Assembly (NCBI GenBank): GCA_002917075.1
Contig: NTMA01000132.1
Span: 30,784-94,783 of the forward strand
Origin: Hawksworthiomyces lignivorus
Taxonomy: Eukaryota; Ascomycota; Sordariomycetes; Ophiostomatales; Ophiostomataceae
Direction: 5' to 3'
DNA: 64,000 bases
The notes below the pieces were generated by a model. It worked only from the letters and a program-made list of their open reading frames with translations, made no database searches and was not told where the DNA came from. The position numbers and the translations under genes were made by a program. Below are positions 57,197-64,000 of this stretch, one piece after another (positions within the stretch are counted from its first letter, which is position 1; the number at the start of each line of letters is the position of its first letter).

Positions 57197-58745
57197 GACC
57201 TGGCTGGTGGCTCGTGCAGCCAGACTATTCCGTCAGAGACGTCTATGAGAAGCAGTATTTATATCTACTGATTCGATATGTTCCGGCTCTTTGTCTCTGG
57301 GGCTTTTTCTCCTCAGGTGGCGGCGCGCTTTCAAGAGAATTGCGCTCACGTTGGACAGAAAGACCAGACAGCAGTCGCGATTCGCGATCTCAGTCTAGAA
57401 ATCGCTCATGTGCAGGCTGAAGCTAAAGAGCGCGCTATTTTTTGTGGATTTTACTTCTGACAAATGCCTTTCCAGTCGTCATATATCTCTGGGAATGCAG
57501 TTGGTGGTGTCGTGTTTGTGTTGCTTTGAGGTTGAAATTTCAGTGTTGAAGACTCAATCTCGAAATTGAAGGCTTATGGAGCAATCAGAGAGAAGGAACT
57601 CTTTCTTAGGTGCCCAGCCGTCTGTCTCTTAGTTGTCTGAGAACTAGTCCAAATACAGATTAGACTTAGTCTGGAGAGTGGCGACTTCTTATTTGCCGTC
57701 TTACTTTCGTGTGCCAGTTGTATGGTCTACAGGCATTTGTATCCTTCTATCCGAAAGAAAAAGGCTGAAACTTTTTCCCTATCCGGCTTTCATCGCCTTC
57801 GTTGCAACAGGCTCTGACTGCTTGCCTATTTTGCTCTTTCCTTGAGACTGGTCTCTGTCGATGTCGCTGCTTCTTGAATTGTAAGTCGCCCTTTCCGCCA
57901 CTGCACTCGCCTCTTCACTAGGTATCTATGTACGTATATTTTGAGCTCCGCTGTGTTCTTTCCTTTGCAGGCCTTTCCCCAAGCTTCCCGTTCTTTCCTA
58001 ATGTCGCTCTGTCCACACATGAATCGCCCCGGTGTTGTCTTACAGCTGCCCTCTTTCTCTCTTGTTCTCTCAACTTCAGAGTGCCTCTGCTGCTAGATTT
58101 CCTTTCTCTGGCTGTGCATATGTCGCTAATAGAAAAGACGGAGACCGTTATCAACCCGCAGCATCCGCTCTCTTGATAGAGGGACCCCCGGAGCCCTGCT
58201 CTTACTGTCGGGGCCACACTTAGAATCTCGCATCCTTTTTTTGGGGCAACCGTTCCCGCTGAAAGTCTGCTTTTAGACTAGCGCGTTTTTCTCATCTGGG
58301 AAAGACCGACCGACTAGGGAATTCATAACCTAAATTATAACATAATAAAAAATTAGATACAGTAGGTGAGCCACTTCACTCCTTCCTTCTACTTCTTTTT
58401 TGGCGGTCCTTCCCCCCAATTTTTATGGAGTTTGATTCCATAGTCTTTCTTTCCATCTTCTTCGAACGTTGCGCGTTCTTTCCCTTTTGAACCTTATCTT
58501 TTCGCGTGTCTTCTTTCCTTTTTATGGTCTCATTTTCTTGTATTACAGGGGCGATTACTGCCCATCTAATCTTGCGATCTTTCCTCCATCTCTTCCTCCA
58601 TTCTTCCTATTTACTTTTCTATCGCTGTTCTTCTCTCTCTGCGTGGCTTCATGACTCTGTCAAGCGCAACCCCGACATTTTCCTTCGTGTTTCCATCTGG
58701 CTCTTCTCCAGGGTTGTCGCCGTTGTTATTAACACCGCCACCACC
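57197..58745. promoter_or_regulatory. Divergent promoter region between HDAC and ING genes
   Basis: About 1.55 kb separates the two start codons. The right 700 bp are strongly CT-rich, typical of a fungal leader for the ING gene, and an AT-rich patch lies at 58325-58365. No coding exon is convincing. A frame open from 58506 merges with the ING reading frame but encodes a hydrophobic Phe/Ser/Leu stretch derived from the CT-rich leader. Confidence 0.5.
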
Positions 58746-60722
58746 ATGCCTAGAGACGATCTCTCCATCGACTTCGTCAAGAGGATGCCGCAGGGCGGCG
58801 AAGCACTCGATCCCTCCCTCATCCTGGAGGACTGGATGAACCGGGTGGCCAACCTGCCCGAAGAAATCCGGTTCCTCCAGGATGAGATCGCTGACCGCGA
58901 CCGCCAGTACGCCGAGTGTGTGAAAATCATCGAAGAGCGCGACGGCCGCATCCAGAAGTTCATCAAGGCGAACGGCAGCCACGAGCACAACCCGCGCGAG
59001 GAGAACTACCGCAAGACCATCGTCGAGAACTTTGACAAGGCCGAGGCCCTAGCCAACGAGAAGATCGCCCTCACCCAGAAGATGCAGGCCATCCTCGACC
59101 GCCACACGCGCCAGCTCGACATGCAGATCAAGCAGCTCTACGACCGCGGCGAGCCCGGCTTCACCGATCCCGACGAAGTGCCCTCCCTGCTGCACCCCAG
59201 CGCCGCTAACCGTGTGCCCGTCTCTGGCGGACGCGGAGGTGGTCTCTCTGGCACCGCTTCCGCCCTCGGCACCTCCGCATCCTCTCTCAACGGCACTCTG
59301 AAGGACGTAGGCAAAGCTGTGGCCGCGGGATCGCCCTCCGCCGCCAGCAGCCCCCATGCAGCAACCGGCGGCGGCCGCGGCGGTAGCCACGCGCAAGTCC
59401 GCCAGACACAGACACAACTAGGCCACGCGGCCTCGGCACCAGCGAGTCCTGCGGCCACAATGGTTCTAAGCCGCCAGACGCGCGAGAGCTCGGCGGGCCC
59501 CAGCAGCAGCGGCGGCCCCGGTAAGCGCGGCGCGCGCGCCGGCAGCGGTGCATTGGGCAACGCGGCGCCCGCATCTAGCGGGTTAGCGCGGCACTCGTCA
59601 CTGGGGCCTGGCACGCCCAAGGCACACCCGACGGCGGCAGCAGCGGCGGTGGCAGCGGCGGGCGTGCAACGGGCGGGCAGTGCGGGCCCGCGGGCCTCGA
59701 CTAAGGGTGTAGGAGCCGGACCAGGCCGCAAGGCCAGCACACCATCTGCATCGGCGGGCGGTGGCGGCAGCAGCAGCGCAGCGGGCTCCGAAAAGGGCCC
59801 CGGCCCCGGCCGCAAGAAGGGCGGCGCTGCGGCCAATACGCCGACGCTCAAGACGTCGCTGTCGCGGGTCAAGCGGCCAGCCAAGAACTCGGCAGCCTCC
59901 TCAACGGCCGAGTCGGAGCTCTCAGACGCCGAATCTGGCTCCGAGTCGAATGCTTCATCACGCCGCGGCACGCCAGCGCGCGGCTCGTCACAGGCCCCCC
60001 GCGGATCTGCGTCCGCGTCCGGTAATGGTGGCAGCAACAACGGCAACGGCAGCGGCAGCGGCGCGGGGGACAAGGAAGGCTCCGTGCAGCCGCAGATCAA
60101 GCGAGAGAAGGACAGCGCCGGCGGCATATCTGGCGGGGAAAGCTCGAAGCCGTCTGCCAGCAGCGGCGCCGGCGGTAGCGGCACTAGCTCCGGTCCAGGT
60201 GCTGGTGGTCCCGGCGGCGGTGGTGGTGGCAGCAACGCGGCAGGAGGCGGCACGGGTGGCCCCGTGACGAAGCACACGCGCAGCAGCGGTGATGGCCCCG
60301 GCCGCAAGGGCGCGGTCGGCAAAGGCGGCAGCGGCGGCGCGCCGTCGAGCGACGACCGCATGGAGATTGATGACGACGAAGCCGGCGACGACCGCAAGTA
60401 CTGTCTGTGCCAGAACGTCAGCTTCGGCGACATGGTGGCGTGTGACAACGACGCCTGTCCCTTTGAGTGGTTCCACTGGTCGTGCGTCGGCTTAAAGAGC
60501 GAGCCGAACGGCACTTGGTACTGCCCGGTATGCACGGAGAGGATGAAGCCGGGAGGCGGCAGCGGGAGCGGTGCCGCTGGCGGTGCAGCCGCAGCCGGAG
60601 GCAACCCGGCTGCCGGCGCTAACAACAACAGCAGCAAAAATAGCAAGGCGGCGGACGGCGCCGCTCCTGACAGTAAAGGAGAGAGCAAAGACAGCAAGGC
60701 TGACAGTGACCCAGCGTCTTGA
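58746..60722 (+). CDS. ING-family PHD-finger protein
   Basis: Single exon, 658 aa, from ATG 58746 (context CACCACCATGCC). The N-terminal ING domain is at about residues 1-130: [20 protein letters not shown] and [20 protein letters not shown], then a helical stretch to [15 protein letters not shown] long Gly/Ser/Ala-rich disordered linker follows. The PHD finger is at about 548-600, with C4-H-C3 ligands in [32 protein letters not shown] and [10 protein letters not shown]. The aromatic and acidic positions expected to read trimethylated H3K4 appear present. Family knowledge: ING proteins tether acetyltransferase or deacetylase complexes (yeast Yng1, Yng2, Pho23) to H3K4me3. Which complex applies here is not decided by sequence. 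The start at 58746 is preferred over the in-frame ATG at 58506 because the ING domain begins there. Confidence 0.92.
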   Translation: MPRDDLSIDFVKRMPQGGEALDPSLILEDWMNRVANLPEEIRFLQDEIADRDRQYAECVKIIEERDGRIQKFIKANGSHEHNPREENYRKTIVENFDKAEALANEKIALTQKMQAILDRHTRQLDMQIKQLYDRGEPGFTDPDEVPSLLHPSAANRVPVSGGRGGGLSGTASALGTSASSLNGTLKDVGKAVAAGSPSAASSPHAATGGGRGGSHAQVRQTQTQLGHAASAPASPAATMVLSRQTRESSAGPSSSGGPGKRGARAGSGALGNAAPASSGLARHSSLGPGTPKAHPTAAAAAVAAAGVQRAGSAGPRASTKGVGAGPGRKASTPSASAGGGGSSSAAGSEKGPGPGRKKGGAAANTPTLKTSLSRVKRPAKNSAASSTAESELSDAESGSESNASSRRGTPARGSSQAPRGSASASGNGGSNNGNGSGSGAGDKEGSVQPQIKREKDSAGGISGGESSKPSASSGAGGSGTSSGPGAGGPGGGGGGSNAAGGGTGGPVTKHTRSSGDGPGRKGAVGKGGSGGAPSSDDRMEIDDDEAGDDRKYCLCQNVSFGDMVACDNDACPFEWFHWSCVGLKSEPNGTWYCPVCTERMKPGGGSGSGAAGGAAAAGGNPAAGANNNSSKNSKAADGAAPDSKGESKDSKADSDPAS

Positions 60723-61346
60723 TTTTGCGGTGTAAATAACTGAAGGCTCTCCCTCCTAGCTGATAACGAAGAGGGGAAAAAAAAAATGATACCCAAACAA
60801 TACGAACTAAGTCACAGCATCACAAATATGTTGAGTGTGCTATACAAACTTATATAAACGTATGTGCTTCCAAACACTGCAAAAAGTAACATCAGGAGAA
60901 CGGAAACGCAAGTTGGATAGCTTGCGAAGCATGGCGTGGACGAATATTCTCGTGAAGCATGATTTACACTCCAGTGACTCTGCATCAATATTTACTAGTC
61001 ACATGTAACGGCAATCTGTCACGTCACTGCTTGATCAGAACTGAAACTTTTGTATGTGTAGTCTAAAGATTTTTTATTTTATTGAGGGCCCTATAAAATA
61101 ACGCTGGATATAGTGTAGTGGCATGATGCTCCAAAAAATATGATGAGGAGACCTCGCCGGATTTTGTTTCAATGCAGTGGTGTAAGTGAATTTCCGTCTA
61201 TGAGGGAGGGGAAAGACACGGAAAGAAATACAAAAAAGCACATTAAAGAAATACAAAACCATTAGATGGACCAAAGCCACCTGAGTGGCTCTCGGAACCT
61301 CCAAAAGACAACAGGGACACAAAACAAGGCTCCAAGCAGGATTACC
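60723..61346. terminator. Convergent 3' region between ING and UGP genes
   Basis: AT-rich 620-bp spacer between facing stop codons, with A-runs near 60777 and AATAAA-like sequences (for example TAAAATAACG near 61093). No gene is seen. Confidence 0.5.
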
Positions 61347-63428
61347 TTAGTGCTCCAGCAACCGCAGGCTGCCTTGGACGACGACGTTCTCCAGGATGGA
61401 GCCTGGCGGGATGTCGATGGTGCTGCCCTCGGTGGCGACGATGATGACGGTGCCCTTGAGGGTGACGCCGCGGCCCAGGTTGACAGCGCCGGTGATGGTC
61501 AGGTGGTCCAGCTCGATGATCTTGGGGATGGACGGGATGTGCTTCTGGAAGTCGGAGACCTTCTTGAAGTCGCTGCCCAGCTTGATGAGGGGAGCGTCGC
61601 CGAAGCGGTTGGAGCTCAGCACCAGCTGGCCGTGCTTGACCGTGTACAGATCGGACTTGACGAGCATGAGGTCGGAGCAGGTCTTGACGGGCAAGAAGCG
61701 GCGGCGGGGCACGTTGACGCCATGGGCGTTCTTGAAGTGGCGGATGGCGGCACCGACGGCGGTCTCCAGCTGGATGATGGAGATGTCGGACTCGCCCTTC
61801 TTGTCGCCGGGGATGGTCTTGCCGTTGGGGATGATCTCGAGGGCGAGCTCGTCGTTCTCGACGACGCGCTTGACGGCCTTGAGGTTCATCCAGATGTTGT
61901 TGGTGTTGAAGTAGCGGAACTTCTTGATGGACTTGAACTCGTTGACGTGCTCCTTGGGGACCTGGGCGATCTCCAGCAGGCGGACGTCGCCCTCGTAGTC
62001 GATGATGGTGCCACCCTTGACGTCGGCCTTGGTCTTGTTGGTGAGCTCCATGATGTACTCGGCCTTGGTCTCGACCATGTGCTGCAGGATGCGCAGGTCG
62101 ACGACGGCACCCAGGTTGTCGACGTTGGAGAGGAAGATGATCTCGATGCCGCGCTCGATCAGCTTGTCGAGCACGCCCGAGTTGTAGAGGGACTCGAAGA
62201 CGTCACCGTGGCCTGGCGGGTACCAGCCCTCGGTGGTGTCGTCGACGGACTTGGGGACGGGCAGCAGGGAGTCCTTGAAGATGCGGGGGTAGCGGGACTG
62301 GTTGAAGGTGAGGATGTCGACGTTGTGGCCCTCGTACTTCTTAATGATGGCCTCGGTGTCGGAGTCGGTGTTGAACGAGTTCATCAGCAGGAAGGGAACG
62401 TTGCAGCCGTAGGTGCGGTTGAGGTATTCGATCTGGCGGACGGACAGGTCGAGGAAGGACATGCCGTCACGGACTTCGATGACAGACTTGGGACCGACGC
62501 AGCCCATGGAGGTACCCAGACCACCGTTGAGCTTCAGGACAGCCAGCTTGTTGAGGAAGGCCACGCCCTCGGAGTTGCCGAGCTCGTCATAGTCGACAAC
62601 CTGCCCCTGTGCGGGGGGGGCAATGCGCTCCCAGTCGCTGATGAGAGGTGTTAGCTAATTCTTTCAATGCTGGTTTCCTGCAGAGTCCTTTTCACTGGAC
62701 CGCCTGGTGCGGCTTCCCCTCTATCAAGCAAAAGCAAAATACGTAACGTACACAGTAGTGCCCTTGGCCTTGTCGTTTAAGTACCGACGGAACAGGGCAA
62801 AGAAATTGTCCATCTCCGTCTCGAAAAGCTGCGAATTGGCATAGTAAATTAGCTGCTGCTCATAGCAATGCACGAATGAGGCAAGACCAGGCAATCCCCC
62901 AATGTTCGCAGCTGACCTAGAGGCCAGAGCTAGCAAGAGCAGCCATGCTCAACGGGGGCAAAAAGGGGGAGGGGGAGTGGGTGGGAACTGCTCACCCTCT
63001 TCTCTGCGGGGTCTTTTACAGACTCAGAGAGAGCTGTCAGAGCGTTTCTCATCTGAGCCGCAGCAATGTTGGTGGAGGTATTCTCAAAAGCCTAGAAATA
63101 TGATAGCAGGTTGTGTTAGCAATGGAGGCCATGTAAGCTGTCCCGGGCGTCGGGCAACTCTGACTGCTGTGTGCACCTCGAGGCTGACAGCCATCTACCG
63201 TGATACACTCTTGTGCAGAATGGCAAAAGGGAAAACACAAGCTGCGCCTGCTCAAAGGACGACTGCACAGCAGCAGCGGCGCAGTGCAAAATGACAAGAG
63301 AATCATACCATGTGAGACTGGGTCTTGCCGTGGTGTCTCTGGGAGAACTCGGCGGCATCGCCATCGATTCCATTGCCGGCCACAGGGGCCTTGACATGTG
63401 AGGGCAGCACGCTCTTAATGCCAGCCAT
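61347..63428 (-). CDS. ugp1: UTP-glucose-1-phosphate uridylyltransferase
   Basis: Four exons: 63428-63309, 63091-62996, 62828-62752 and 62637-61347. All phases match, giving 527 aa, the usual eukaryotic UGPase size. Exon 1 gives [20 protein letters not shown], exons 2-3 give [20 protein letters not shown] and [20 protein letters not shown]. The nucleotide-binding loop [11 protein letters not shown] begins at residue 134. Later blocks are [37 protein letters not shown], the sugar-binding [10 protein letters not shown], and [19 protein letters not shown] left-handed beta-helix C-terminus ends GSLRLLEH. Family knowledge: it makes UDP-glucose for glucans, glycogen, trehalose and glycoproteins. 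A 462-codon plus-strand open frame opposite exon 4 is a codon-bias shadow. Confidence 0.97.
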
Positions 63429-64000
63429 TGTTGTGGATGTGTAGAAAAAAGGGATACAGAGCAAATCGAGGTTGCTTAGAAGAGGTGTGCGGCGCTATTG
63501 AGAAGATCTCCTATTGTCACTAAGAGGTCAAAGGAGAAGACAATGACAATGACGAAACGTAGATCAAGTGTTGGTTTGAACGTAAGACAGCTGCGAACTG
63601 AAGCTGGCAGAACAAAAAAGGATGAAAACGTATGATAATGCGAGCAAGTAAGTGCAAGGAGAAGAGACAATGTGAAATAGCTTTTAAGCTGTGCCCAGCA
63701 GAAAACCAAAGTTATAAGGGAAAGGGCTATCTTTGAAGATGGTCAAGGAGGCAAAAAACGAAGAGTAAAAGAAGCAACAGAGAGTGGGATCTCTGGTATT
63801 TTTATTTTCGCTTCTGTTCAAATTGAAGAGAAGAGCATTAGCTAAATTGACGTAATCGACATAGAAACGGGCAGCTAATATGAACCTGGGCCGCAATAAA
63901 TGATAGCTGCACGCAAAAAGAAATCAAGCTGGCAGGGAATATGATATGCGAAGTGGTGTATAGGTGTTTTTTTTTGGGGGGGGGGAGGAGGAGGGGGGTG
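63429..64000. other. Upstream region of UGP gene
   Basis: Promoter and leader of the uridylyltransferase gene, AT-rich, ending at the window edge in a T8 run followed by a G-rich tract (63966-64000). No gene is seen. Confidence 0.5.

Noticed and set aside
58506..58745. Upstream in-frame ATG of the ING gene adding 80 residues
   Set aside because: The extension is hydrophobic Phe/Ser/Leu from a CT-rich leader, while the ING domain begins directly at the ATG at 58746.
59138..60796. 552-codon minus-strand open frame antisense to the ING gene
   Set aside because: The plus strand has a complete ING domain and PHD finger. The antisense product is Pro/Leu/Ala low complexity generated by the GC-rich linker.
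61266..62654. 462-codon plus-strand open frame antisense to the uridylyltransferase
   Set aside because: It mirrors a GC3-biased conserved gene. Its translation is Val/Leu/Asp/Gly-rich with no family motif, as expected from a codon-bias shadow.

Overview
The window looks like nuclear DNA from a filamentous ascomycete (Pezizomycotina). A Sordariomycete, possibly Hypocreales, is my inference and was not tested by any search. The reasons are: short introns of about 60-220 bp with GTAWGT/GTGAGT donors and CTAAC-like branch sites; GC-rich coding exons set in more AT-rich, homopolymer-rich spacers; CT-rich leaders before ATG; and the gene set, which includes a group III poly-HAMP histidine kinase, a class I histone deacetylase of the Hos2/HosA type, an ING PHD-finger protein, a condensin kleisin and a giant low-complexity protein resembling the fungal involucrin-repeat/leashin group. 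I saw no rRNA, tRNA, CRISPR array, transposon or prophage.

Layout. 1-4729 (-) is the N-terminal 1576 codons of a giant disordered protein that runs off the left edge. 7915-10065 (-) is a six-exon SAM plus HMG-box regulator. 10066-16488 is a long gene-free interval with strong purine bias on the + strand. 16489-18937 (+) holds unresolved exon-like pieces of one or two genes. 20393-24447 (-) is the poly-HAMP hybrid histidine kinase, preceded by 7 kb without a convincing gene. 31569-34504 (-) is condensin subunit 2 (barren/CAP-H), divergent from a sodium/calcium exchanger-type protein at 35481-38930 (+). 41358-42179 (+) is an Asn/Gln-rich prion-like protein. 43996-45029 (+) is phosphomannomutase, convergent with a WW-domain plus PhoD-type phosphatase at 45505-49372 (-). 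53117-55142 (+) is an MFS carrier, convergent with the deacetylase at 55706-57196 (-). The deacetylase is head-to-head with an ING PHD-finger gene at 58746-60722 (+). 61347-63428 (-) is UTP-glucose-1-phosphate uridylyltransferase.

This is not an operon-like or biosynthetic cluster. It is mostly conserved housekeeping and regulatory genes. Links worth noting: two chromatin regulators (HDAC and ING) share a 1.5 kb divergent promoter; two sugar-nucleotide genes (PMM and UGP) supply GDP-mannose and UDP-glucose for glycosylation and the cell wall; and the longest gene-free stretches lie directly upstream of the two signalling/transcription genes (SAM-HMG and the histidine kinase).

The least explained parts are the 16.5-18.9 kb exon fragments, the giant protein at the left edge, the Asn/Gln repeat protein, and a short motif (TACGGAGTA or its complement) scattered in the spacers. 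All gene models come from reading frames, splice consensus and remembered family motifs. No database search was done.
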